Shown: positions 1-6,244 of the stretch, piece by piece | Numbering within the stretch: the stretch's first letter is position 1 | Layout: every line of letters starts with the position of its first letter | From: an uncultured Polyangiaceae bacterium | GTDB taxonomy: Bacteria > Myxococcota_A > Polyangia > Polyangiales > Houyiibacteriaceae | Direction: 5' to 3' | Assembly: GCA_947258625.1 (NCBI GenBank) | Contig: CAMYJN010000156.1 | Span: forward strand, 1-6,244 | DNA length: 6,244 nucleotides | Made by a program: the position numbers and the translations under genes | Notes under the pieces: model-generated | What the model was told of the DNA's origin: nothing | Seen by the model: the letters and a program-made list of their open reading frames with translations, nothing else | Databases searched by the model: none

Positions 1-2
1 AG

Positions 3-1763
3 CGGCTGACCGCCTTCCCGATCTTGTATGATGCGAAGAGCCGGATGGTTTCGGTCGTCGCCGCAGACATGACGGACGAGGATGTGCGACAGCAAATGAC
101 GTTCGCTACCGGTGCGCGAGGCGTACACGTCTACGTGGCTCGGGAGGCTGCCATTCGCGCGGCCATCGCCAAGCATTACGACCAGGACAACCAGCCGTTC
201 GAGATGCTGTTGAGCGGCGCCTCGTCGCGCGAGGTCCGCTCGTCGCCGGATTCCGATCCCGTACCCGGATGGGGTCAGGTCTTCGAGGACAAAGACGGGC
301 TTCTGGTCCGTCGCCGCAGGAAGCAGTCACTCGAAGGGGAACAGTCCGCCAACGATCAGCTAGTCGAGTACGAGGTCGATGAGCCGTCGCCGCAGACGCA
401 ACCGAAGATTCCAGCAGGTCAGACGCTCATCGAGCAGCTGTCGGCGCCTGAGGAGGGCGGCGACCTTGCAGTCGGCCCAGAAGTCTACCTCGAAACCCTG
501 AGCGTGCTCGTGACGCTGATGGAGCAGCTCAATCCCGATCGAGGTGCGCACTCGATGAGAGTTGCGCGGATGTGTCAGCAAGTGTGCGAGCGGATTCGAC
601 TCAGCAAGGCCCAGGTCCAAGGCATCTTAGTTGCGGCGTACCTGCACGATGTGGGCGTTTCGACCGAATCGCACGCCACGCCCTTCGATGTCGCGCACGA
701 CGAGAGCAAACACGATATGGCGCGCCGATTCTATAGCGCGCCGCTTCGAATTCTGGAGTCGGTCGACCTTGCCAAGACGGCGGTCGATGCCCTTCGGCAC
801 CGCTTCGAGCGGTTTGATGGCAAGGGTCTTCCGGAACGCCTGAGTGGAAAGGAGATTCCCCTCGGCGCCCGGATTCTCGCCGTTGCAGAGAGCTATATCG
901 ATCTGACGCAGAGTAAGGCCAACGGGCTCGGGCGGCGCGTCTCCGCCGAAGAAGCCTGCGACGCGCTGGAGCCTCACAAGGGAACGAGCTTCGATCCGGC
1001 GGTCGTCGATTGGTTGCGCCACATCGTCCTCGACGACGGGCTCAGCACGCAACTCATGTCTGCGCGCCATCGCGTCCTCATCGTCGACCCGGACCCGGAA
1101 GAGACTTCGGTCCTCGAGGTTCAGTTTGCCGGTCAGGGTTACGACGTCAGCATCGAACGATCGATCAAGGGTGCGCTGAGTTGTTTGGACACCGACGCGT
1201 ACGACGTTGTGGTGAGCGAGGTGAACCTAGCAGACGGTCAAGGTTTCGAGCTTCTCGAGCTGATGCGCAAGAACGCCCACACCCAGACGCCGTTGATGTT
1301 CGTCACGTCCGAACGCGCACAGTCTTCGGTCAATCGCGGCCTCGAGCTCGGAGCGGCAGACTACGTGGTGAAGCCCACGTCGGCCGCAGTGATTGCGGCC
1401 AAGGCAGGTCGAATGATCGCGAACAGCCAAGCGCAGAAGCCCGGCGGCCGTGGCGTTTCCGGCTCGCTCCAGGAAATGGCGCTCCCCGACTTGATTCAGA
1501 TCATCGCCAATGGTCGAAAGAATGGGATCCTGAAGGTTCGCAACGGCGCGTCGCAGGGTGAGCTGATGTTCCAGGACGGCTCGATTCACGACGCGCGCTT
1601 CGGCGAGCTTTCAGGGGCTGAGGCCGTCTATGGAGTGCTTCGGCTCACGGATGGGGATTTCACCTTGGAGCCCCAAACCGCGCCCGTACCGGACGTCATT
1701 GGGATTCCGACGCACCACCTCTTGCTCGAAGCGATGCGTCGGCTCGACGAAGAACAGCGCTAG
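3..1763 (+). CDS. Multidomain signalling protein: GspE/MshE-type N-terminal domain tail, degenerate HD-GYP, atypical receiver, DUF4388/PATAN (5' partial)
   Basis: The reading frame is open through the left edge, so the true start is outside the window. The TTG at 24 is probably not the start, because homology-like sequence continues upstream of it. Numbering residues from that TTG: 1-52 resemble the second half of a type II secretion ATPase N-terminal (MshEN-type) domain, with a PILYD-like strand and a TGARGVHVYVAREAAI segment. Residues 53-145 are a charged linker, 155-335 an HD-GYP fold (H176, H208-D209, DGKGLP at 265-270), 348-466 a CheY-like receiver (D355, E399, T428, K450), and 478-572 a DUF4388/PATAN domain. 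There is no signal peptide or membrane segment in the visible part, so it is probably cytoplasmic. HD-GYP domains normally hydrolyse cyclic di-GMP, but here several metal ligands are replaced, and the receiver's phosphoacceptor Asp is Glu. I infer a ligand-sensing or scaffold role, perhaps linked to motility or cyclic di-GMP. The domain calls are firm; the function is not. Confidence 0.88.
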   Translation, partial: RLTAFPILYDAKSRMVSVVAADMTDEDVRQQMTFATGARGVHVYVAREAAIRAAIAKHYDQDNQPFEMLLSGASSREVRSSPDSDPVPGWGQVFEDKDGLLVRRRRKQSLEGEQSANDQLVEYEVDEPSPQTQPKIPAGQTLIEQLSAPEEGGDLAVGPEVYLETLSVLVTLMEQLNPDRGAHSMRVARMCQQVCERIRLSKAQVQGILVAAYLHDVGVSTESHATPFDVAHDESKHDMARRFYSAPLRILESVDLAKTAVDALRHRFERFDGKGLPERLSGKEIPLGARILAVAESYIDLTQSKANGLGRRVSAEEACDALEPHKGTSFDPAVVDWLRHIVLDDGLSTQLMSARHRVLIVDPDPEETSVLEVQFAGQGYDVSIERSIKGALSCLDTDAYDVVVSEVNLADGQGFELLELMRKNAHTQTPLMFVTSERAQSSVNRGLELGAADYVVKPTSAAVIAAKAGRMIANSQAQKPGGRGVSGSLQEMALPDLIQIIANGRKNGILKVRNGASQGELMFQDGSIHDARFGELSGAEAVYGVLRLTDGDFTLEPQTAPVPDVIGIPTHHLLLEAMRRLDEEQR

Positions 1764-1793
1764 CACCCGTCAGGTGTTCAGCGCTGCGCCAGT

Positions 1794-1821
1794 TTGAGCC
1801 AGGCACGCCCTGGGATATGCT
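1794..1821 (+). promoter_or_regulatory. Candidate promoter of the kinase gene, predicting a leaderless transcript
   Basis: A -35-like TTGAGC (1794-1799) is separated by 16 bases from a -10-like TATGCT (1816-1821). Each matches the sigma-70 consensus at four of six positions. Six bases after the -10 hexamer comes the GTG start codon at 1828, so the expected transcription start coincides with the first base of the start codon. The only purine-rich stretch, GAGG at 1825-1828, touches the GTG and is too close to act as a Shine-Dalgarno sequence for it. This is inferred from sequence alone. Confidence 0.5.
1799..1813. repeat. Short perfect inverted repeat in the promoter spacer
   Basis: CCAGG at 1799-1803 and CCTGG at 1809-1813 form a perfect 5-bp inverted repeat around the 5-base centre CACGC. 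It lies between the candidate -35 and -10 elements of the kinase promoter. It could be an operator half-site pair, but a 5-bp match is easily found by chance in GC-rich DNA. No U-run follows, so it is not an intrinsic terminator for the upstream gene. Confidence 0.2.
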
Positions 1822-1827
1822 GTCGAG

Positions 1828-4800
1828 GTGCGTCTGTGCCATCAGTGCGGCGCGTCGGTGGAAGATGCCGCGCGTTTTTGTTCTGCCTGCGGCGCGCCCT
1901 CTGACGAGCAAGAGAGCGGCGGTGGCGCGGACCCACTCGTCGGCCGCATCGTCGGTGGAACCTACCTTCTGCAAGAGGTCGTCGGTGTCGGGGGCATGGG
2001 CCGCGTCTACAAGGCCGAGCAATCGACGCTAGGGCGGACCGTCGCGGTCAAGGTCATCCACCCGCATCTGCTCGGCGACGAGCAAACCGTCGCGAGGTTC
2101 TATCAGGAGGCGCGCGCTTCGAGCCGCCTGAATCACCCGAACAGCGTGAGCATCATCGACTTCGGGCGGACCGACGATGGGATTCTCTACCTCGCCATGG
2201 AGTTCCTGAGCGGCAAAGACTTGGCGCTGGTGATGCACGAAGAGGGGCCGCTCGAGGTCGATCGGATCTGCAAGATCCTGATCAACACGCTCGATGCGCT
2301 CGGCGAAGCGCACGAGCTCGGCATCGTCCACCGAGATCTGAAGCCGGAGAACATCATCTTGCGTCCACTTCGATCGGGGGATGACCTGGTCAAGGTCGTC
2401 GACTTCGGGCTTGCGACCATCGTCGGAAAAGAAAGCTCGATTACGAAACCTGGCCTGGTCTGCGGCACGCCGGACTACATGTCTCCCGAGCAGGGGCGCG
2501 GTGATGGTGTGGATGGGCGCGGCGATCTCTACGCGCTGGGCGTGGTGCTTTTCGAGCTCCTGGCGGGGCACCTCCCGTATATCGACGACACGCCCACCCG
2601 GGTCGTCTTGAGGCACATCAACGACCCGATTCCCGACCCACGCACAGGGAATCCACCACGTGAGGTGCCGGATCGATTGGCGGACGTGACCATGAAGGCG
2701 CTCGCGAAAGATCCTAACGATCGCTTTCAAGTCGCTCGAGACATGCAGCAGGCGCTGCGCGGCGCCCTCGAAGATACGCTGATCCTTCGGGCCTCGGTCG
2801 TTCCCTGCCCGAGCTGTGGCGCTGCCACGTCCCCCGCCCAGAACTTCTGCGGCGAGTGCGGCGCTCGGCTTGCCGGGCCCGAGGCCGCTCTTGGCAGCAG
2901 TCGTTCCCTCCGCCCGTCGTTCTATCCGGCGCTGGGCTCGCAGCGGCTCTTCGTGGGGCGCGAGAATCAACTTCGCCAGATTCGGGAGCATCGTCATGCG
3001 GCCACGCAAGGGGCGCATTGGGTTCACGTGTTTGGCGAACCGGGCGTGGGCAAGACGCGGTTCCTCACCGAGATCGCCGAGGTTGCTGCGGCCGAAGGTG
3101 ACCTCGTAATCGGCGCCGGCGCTCATTCGACCGGCTCTCCGGTCCCATACTCGGCGATTCGGACCATCTTGGCCGAGCTCCTCGAAGTCGATGATTCGGA
3201 ACTGGCGAGGATGGCCCTTCGTCGAGATGAATTGGGGTCGGCGCTGGCAAGCGCGGGGGTTGACGAGGTGATGAATCCTGCGGGCCTACTCGGCGGAGAC
3301 GGCCGATCCAGGACGGGCGCCGTGGCCGAAGCATTGGCCTCCGCGGTGCGCGGCGCTCGCGCGCGGGCATCGAGTGGACGTGTGATGTTGATCGTCGATG
3401 ACCTCTCGTACTGCGATGGGCTCACCCAGCGCACCATCGTGGAGCTCTCGCGTGCACTCGGGACAGAGCCAGTGCTCTTGGTGACTGCTGGTGACGGCGA
3501 TCGAGGCATCCTCGCGGATGAAGCGATTCATCTCGAAGGTTTCGACACAGAGCAGGCCGAGCAGTTCTTGGCGGGGTCGTTCCATCTTCGCTTGGTATCG
3601 GGGCTCGACAAGCTCACCGAATCGGTGGGCGGTCAGGTTCTGCCGCTGCACCTGGAGCAGTTGGAGGCGCTTGGTGTTACCCCGGACGACGGACCGTCGC
3701 CGCGCATGGCCGATGCAATCGCCCAGCGCATCGAACGTCTCGAAGTTGATGCCCAGCGCCTTCTCCAAGCCGCCGCAGTTCTCGGCCGAACCTGCGATCT
3801 GGACGCCCTACGCCGTGTCTCGGAGAACGACGAGCTACAGGGGCTCGACGAGCTCGCCGGAAACTCGCTCGTGCAACTCGATGGAGGCAGGGTGAGCATC
3901 GTCCATCCCTTCATCGCGGACCTCGTCGCTGCGTCGATTCCGGCCGAGGCACGCCGCGCGCTTCATCGCCGCGCCTTCGAAGTCTTGAGCGAGCTTCGAG
4001 CGCCTCAGGAGGTGCGTGCCGTCCATGCGTACAGTGGTGTCGACCCGGTGACCAGCCTCGTCGTCCTCGAAAAGGCCGGCGATGCTTCGATGAGCCGTGG
4101 TGATCATCTCGGTGCGGTTTTGCAGTACCGGCGCGCGCTCGAGCTTGCTCGGCGCCAAACCTTGGAGAGCGGCGATACCGTCTACGACCGAGCCATCGCC
4201 ACGTTCAGCAGAAAGCTTGGAGAAGCGCTCGCTCGATCGGGCGATGCCTCCGGTGCGGACGGTGTGCTTCGCGAGGCGCTCGACCTCACCGCGCCCAACA
4301 GCGCCGACCGCGCCAAGATGCTCTTGTCCTTGGGGCGCATTGCCGCGCGTCGGGACCGGCCTCGGGATGCCATGCGGCAGTATGGCCAAGCGCTCGAGCT
4401 GGTCGCCGGCGTCGAGCCGTCGATCGAATCCCATCTGCAGGTTGCCATTGGCCGCATTCGCCGTATCGAAGGCGACCCGCAGCATGCTGCCAACGCCTAT
4501 CGGCGCGCGCTCGAGCTCTTCAACGAAATCGGCGCGACCGGCGACACCATCTCGCGCGCCCGACTCGAGCTTGCCGATGCGCTGACCGCGGCCGGTGATC
4601 ATGAAGGTGCCGCCCACGAGCTTGCGAATGTGGAGCGAGACGGGAGGGCGAAAGGTGGTTCGAGTCTCGTGGCGCGCGCCGTGGGAATGCTCGGCTCGAT
4701 CGACGAGCTGGCCGGTCGAGCGCGGGACGCCCAGACGCGATACGAGGAGGCCGCGAACTTGGCAGCAGAGGCGGGTGATGCGCCCGGTTATCGGCGCTGG

Positions 4801-4836
4801 CTTTCGGCCAGCAAAACGCTCCGGGCCAGCATCTAG
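1828..4836 (+). CDS. Soluble Ser/Thr protein kinase fused to two zinc ribbons, an AAA ATPase module and TPRs (PknK-like)
   Basis: The GTG start at 1828 is the only plausible one: an in-frame TGA lies at 1795, and only a CTG at 1810 intervenes. Domains of the 1002-residue protein: zinc ribbon 4-21 (C4, C7, C18, C21); Hanks-type kinase about 46-312, with glycine loop 51-61, K75, E94, HRDLKPEN at 168-175, DFG at 192-194 and SPEQ at 219-222; second zinc ribbon 327-344 (C327, C330, C341, C344); AAA_16-like ATPase about 374-720, with Walker A GEPGVGKT at 403-410 and Walker B LIVDD at 521-525; TPR-like helical pairs about 745-985. All kinase catalytic residues are present, and it is an RD kinase, so activation-loop phosphorylation (S203, S204 or T206 are candidates) is likely. 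There is no transmembrane segment and no C-terminal HTH. The order kinase-ATPase-TPR resembles mycobacterial PknK. I infer a cytoplasmic kinase in which the ATPase and TPRs sense partners or oligomerise. Its substrates cannot be read from the sequence. Confidence 0.95.
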   Translation: MRLCHQCGASVEDAARFCSACGAPSDEQESGGGADPLVGRIVGGTYLLQEVVGVGGMGRVYKAEQSTLGRTVAVKVIHPHLLGDEQTVARFYQEARASSRLNHPNSVSIIDFGRTDDGILYLAMEFLSGKDLALVMHEEGPLEVDRICKILINTLDALGEAHELGIVHRDLKPENIILRPLRSGDDLVKVVDFGLATIVGKESSITKPGLVCGTPDYMSPEQGRGDGVDGRGDLYALGVVLFELLAGHLPYIDDTPTRVVLRHINDPIPDPRTGNPPREVPDRLADVTMKALAKDPNDRFQVARDMQQALRGALEDTLILRASVVPCPSCGAATSPAQNFCGECGARLAGPEAALGSSRSLRPSFYPALGSQRLFVGRENQLRQIREHRHAATQGAHWVHVFGEPGVGKTRFLTEIAEVAAAEGDLVIGAGAHSTGSPVPYSAIRTILAELLEVDDSELARMALRRDELGSALASAGVDEVMNPAGLLGGDGRSRTGAVAEALASAVRGARARASSGRVMLIVDDLSYCDGLTQRTIVELSRALGTEPVLLVTAGDGDRGILADEAIHLEGFDTEQAEQFLAGSFHLRLVSGLDKLTESVGGQVLPLHLEQLEALGVTPDDGPSPRMADAIAQRIERLEVDAQRLLQAAAVLGRTCDLDALRRVSENDELQGLDELAGNSLVQLDGGRVSIVHPFIADLVAASIPAEARRALHRRAFEVLSELRAPQEVRAVHAYSGVDPVTSLVVLEKAGDASMSRGDHLGAVLQYRRALELARRQTLESGDTVYDRAIATFSRKLGEALARSGDASGADGVLREALDLTAPNSADRAKMLLSLGRIAARRDRPRDAMRQYGQALELVAGVEPSIESHLQVAIGRIRRIEGDPQHAANAYRRALELFNEIGATGDTISRARLELADALTAAGDHEGAAHELANVERDGRAKGGSSLVARAVGMLGSIDELAGRARDAQTRYEEAANLAAEAGDAPGYRRWLSASKTLRASI

Positions 4837-4841
4837 CACTC

Positions 4842-4850
4842 TGCTATGCT
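4842..4850 (+). promoter_or_regulatory. Extended -10 element for the lipoprotein-tsaD unit, predicting a near-leaderless transcript
   Basis: TGCTATGCT at 4842-4850 reads as an extended -10 (TG, one base, TATGCT). It starts six bases after the kinase stop codon and lies seven bases before the ATG at 4858. No -35-like hexamer is visible at 16-18 bases upstream, as expected when an extended -10 substitutes for it. The hexamer is identical to that in front of the kinase gene. No Shine-Dalgarno sequence lies between it and the ATG. The element overlaps the in-frame ATG at 4846, which argues against that codon as the start. Confidence 0.5.
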
Positions 4851-4857
4851 CCGCCAC

Positions 4858-5418
4858 ATGCGGCGCTGCTGGTGGATCTGCGTTCTAATTGCTGCGTTTG
4901 GCTGCAACCCGCTAGGCGAGTTCAGTACCGGTGAGGGGGAAATCTACCGGGGCGACATCGTCGGTGTGAACGACCCGCTCAACTGTCCCGACGGGATTGA
5001 CTGCTCATTCATTCGCAGAGGCTTTCCCTACGGCGTGACCCTCGAACTCACGTTCGATCCCGAGCGGCAGTACGAGAACCCAGGCACGATATCGACCAGC
5101 GGCGAACCCTGTGGCTCCACGTTCTCCGATACGCCGCTGCTTCCAATTCCGGCGCTGGCGCACGATCAGCTCGGACTTTACGAGTTTCCGGGGAGCGGCA
5201 GGCTTCGGAACTACATGTTCGTCGCGCGTCCCGATTCAGGCCCTCTTGCCGGGCGGGACGTGATGGTGTTTCTCTCGCTCCTTCGGGGCGGCAACATTGA
5301 GGTACGCTTGGTTGCCGGCCCCGGTCTGGAAATTTGCGACCCATCCGATTGCGGTGTCATCGATGCCGGGGCCTGTGACTACTTCGGTGTCTTCGGGCTC
5401 GGCAGAGAGAAACTCTGA
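4858..5418 (+). CDS. Predicted lipoprotein of unknown function
   Basis: I place the start at ATG 4858, giving 186 residues. The in-frame ATG at 4846 sits inside a -10-like box and would only add MLRH. The N-terminus has the plan of a type II signal peptide: basic RR at 2-3, a hydrophobic core around 5-14, and a lipobox-like AFGC at 13-16. Phe at -2 is less usual, so lipidation at C16 is likely but not certain. The mature part has six further cysteines (43, 49, 85, 160, 165, 173), compatible with three disulfides outside the cytoplasm. It also has beta-type alternating stretches such as VTLELTF and VMVFLSLL. I do not recognise the family. Its stop codon overlaps the tsaD start (TGATG), so the two are probably co-transcribed and translationally coupled. 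That association may reflect gene packing rather than shared function. Confidence 0.8.
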   Translation: MRRCWWICVLIAAFGCNPLGEFSTGEGEIYRGDIVGVNDPLNCPDGIDCSFIRRGFPYGVTLELTFDPERQYENPGTISTSGEPCGSTFSDTPLLPIPALAHDQLGLYEFPGSGRLRNYMFVARPDSGPLAGRDVMVFLSLLRGGNIEVRLVAGPGLEICDPSDCGVIDAGACDYFGVFGLGREKL

Positions 5419-6244
5419 TGCGCGTTCTTGGTATCGAAAGCTCCTGTGACGAAACGGCTGCCGCGCTCGTTACCGACTCGGGCGAGGTGTTGGCCGATGT
5501 GGTGGCGAGCCAAGTTGCCATGCACGGGCCGTACGGGGGTATCGTCCCAGAGCTCGCCTCACGGGCTCACATGCAGGCGATCATTCCGGTCATTCGTGAA
5601 GCGCTCGCCAAAACACCGGGTGGGCTCCAAGGCGTCGACGCAATTGCCGTCACGCAGGGCCCAGGTTTGGTGGGCTCGCTGCTGGTCGGTGTCCAAGTCG
5701 CGAAGGCCCTCGCCTGGAGTATCGGCAAGCCGCTCGTCGGCGTGAACCACTTGGATGGCCACCTCTTGGCAGTCTATTTGCGAAGGCCCGGAGAAGATCC
5801 GCCCAAGTCAGGGCCGGCGATGCCGTTCGTGGGCTTGCTCGTGAGCGGAGGGCACACGGCGCTCTACCGAATCGAAGGTTGTGGTGACATCGCGCTTCTC
5901 GCGCAGACTCGAGACGACGCCGCCGGCGAGGCCTTCGACAAGGCTGCGAAGCTTCTCGGTCTTGGTTACCCCGGAGGCCCCGTGATCGATCGCCTGGCTG
6001 CCCGTGGAAACGCCGGGGCCTTTTCCTTTCCCCTTCCGATGGCGTCGCGCAAGACCTTGGAGTTCAGCTTCTCGGGCCTGAAGACGGCCCTAGCACGCCA
6101 TGTTCAACAGCACGGTGTCCCTGCCGACGAGCAAGAGCTCGCCGACCTTTGCGCCTCCTTTCAGGGCGTGATCGTCGAGAGCCTCGTTCGGAAGGCGATT
6201 CTCGCTTGCCAGCGCGAAGAGCTCGGCCGGCTGGTCATCAGCGG
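5418..6244 (+). CDS. tsaD: tRNA N6-adenosine threonylcarbamoyltransferase TsaD (3' partial)
   Basis: TsaD (formerly Gcp/YgjD) transfers the threonylcarbamoyl group from threonylcarbamoyl-AMP to A37 of tRNAs reading ANN codons, working in the cytoplasm with TsaB and TsaE. The frame opens with MRVLGIESSCDETAAALV and runs to the window end with 275 complete codons. The family is usually about 340 residues, so roughly the last fifth is missing. Visible family motifs are GGIVPELASRAH (40-51), the metal-binding HLDGH at 111-115 (H111 and H115, the same numbers as in E. coli TsaD), LVSGGHTALY (141-150), GEAFDKAAKLLGLGYPGGP (170-188) and FSFSGLKTA (216-224). The sequence breaks off in LVISG, where the GGVAAN-type motif normally begins. 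The third metal ligand, a C-terminal Asp, is outside the window. The ATG overlaps the preceding TGA by one base, with a purine-rich AGAGAGAAA at 5404-5412 as a weak ribosome binding site. The assignment is firm. Confidence 0.97.
   Translation, partial: MRVLGIESSCDETAAALVTDSGEVLADVVASQVAMHGPYGGIVPELASRAHMQAIIPVIREALAKTPGGLQGVDAIAVTQGPGLVGSLLVGVQVAKALAWSIGKPLVGVNHLDGHLLAVYLRRPGEDPPKSGPAMPFVGLLVSGGHTALYRIEGCGDIALLAQTRDDAAGEAFDKAAKLLGLGYPGGPVIDRLAARGNAGAFSFPLPMASRKTLEFSFSGLKTALARHVQQHGVPADEQELADLCASFQGVIVESLVRKAILACQREELGRLVIS

Noticed and set aside
24..26. TTG at 24 as the start of the first gene
   Set aside because: The frame stays open to the window edge, and the residues before it (RLTAFPI) fit the same GspE/MshE-type domain. 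The real start is upstream of the window.
1764..1776. Possible terminator hairpin after the first gene (CACC-N5-GGTG)
   Set aside because: The stem is only four base pairs and no U-rich run follows. It does not support an intrinsic terminator.
2029..3126. Long antisense open frame (about 365 codons) opposite the kinase domain
   Set aside because: It lies entirely opposite well-conserved kinase and ATPase motifs. Its translation is Arg-rich with no recognisable domain, as expected for antisense frames in GC-rich coding DNA.
4129..4517. A 17-base exact direct repeat (4129-4145 and 4501-4517)
   Set aside because: Both copies encode the same TPR helix motif RRALEL in frame. The identity follows from repeated protein structure and biased codons rather than a DNA element.
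3835..4857. Long antisense open frame (about 340 codons) opposite the TPR region
   Set aside because: It is opposite clear TPR-coding sequence, shows no domain, and has no ribosome binding site or promoter of its own. It is a shadow of the kinase gene.
4846..4857. In-frame upstream ATG as the lipoprotein start
   Set aside because: This ATG is part of the TATGCT -10-like box, and starting at 4858 gives a more typical signal peptide beginning MRR. The downstream ATG is preferred.

Overview
The window looks like ordinary chromosome from a high-GC, predatory- or soil-type deltaproteobacterium, most likely Myxococcota. I infer this from gene content, not from any rRNA marker. The pointers are a receiver/HD-GYP protein ending in a DUF4388 (PATAN) domain, a large soluble Hanks-type Ser/Thr kinase fused to zinc ribbons, an AAA ATPase and TPRs, and a short cysteine-containing lipoprotein. 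Synonymous positions are G/C-rich throughout, and I see no compositional break, tRNA, rRNA, insertion sequence, CRISPR array or integration site.

Layout, all on the plus strand: (1) up to 1763, the 3' part of a multidomain signalling protein whose start lies before the window (tail of a GspE/MshE-type N-terminal domain, degenerate HD-GYP, receiver with Glu at the phosphoacceptor position, PATAN). (2) 1764-1827, a 64-base gap holding a candidate promoter for the kinase. (3) 1828-4836, a 1002-residue zinc ribbon-kinase-zinc ribbon-AAA-TPR protein. (4) 4837-4857, a 21-base gap containing a second promoter-like element. (5) 4858-5418, a predicted lipoprotein of unknown function. (6) 5418 to the window end, the first 275 codons of tsaD, overlapping the lipoprotein stop by one base. 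No gene-free stretch exceeds 300 bases.

How the parts relate: the first two genes are both intracellular signal-handling proteins but appear to be transcribed separately. The kinase keeps every expected catalytic residue. In contrast, the HD-GYP and receiver domains of the upstream protein have lost key residues, so that protein is better read as a sensor or scaffold than as an enzyme. The lipoprotein and tsaD look like one transcription unit with translational coupling. The kinase and lipoprotein genes share an unusual start architecture: the same TATGCT -10-like hexamer lies 6 or 7 bases before the start codon with no usable ribosome binding site, which predicts leaderless mRNAs.

I do not see a clearly new biological system. 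The most useful leads are the inactive-looking signalling protein, the twin zinc ribbons flanking the kinase, and the leaderless promoter pair.
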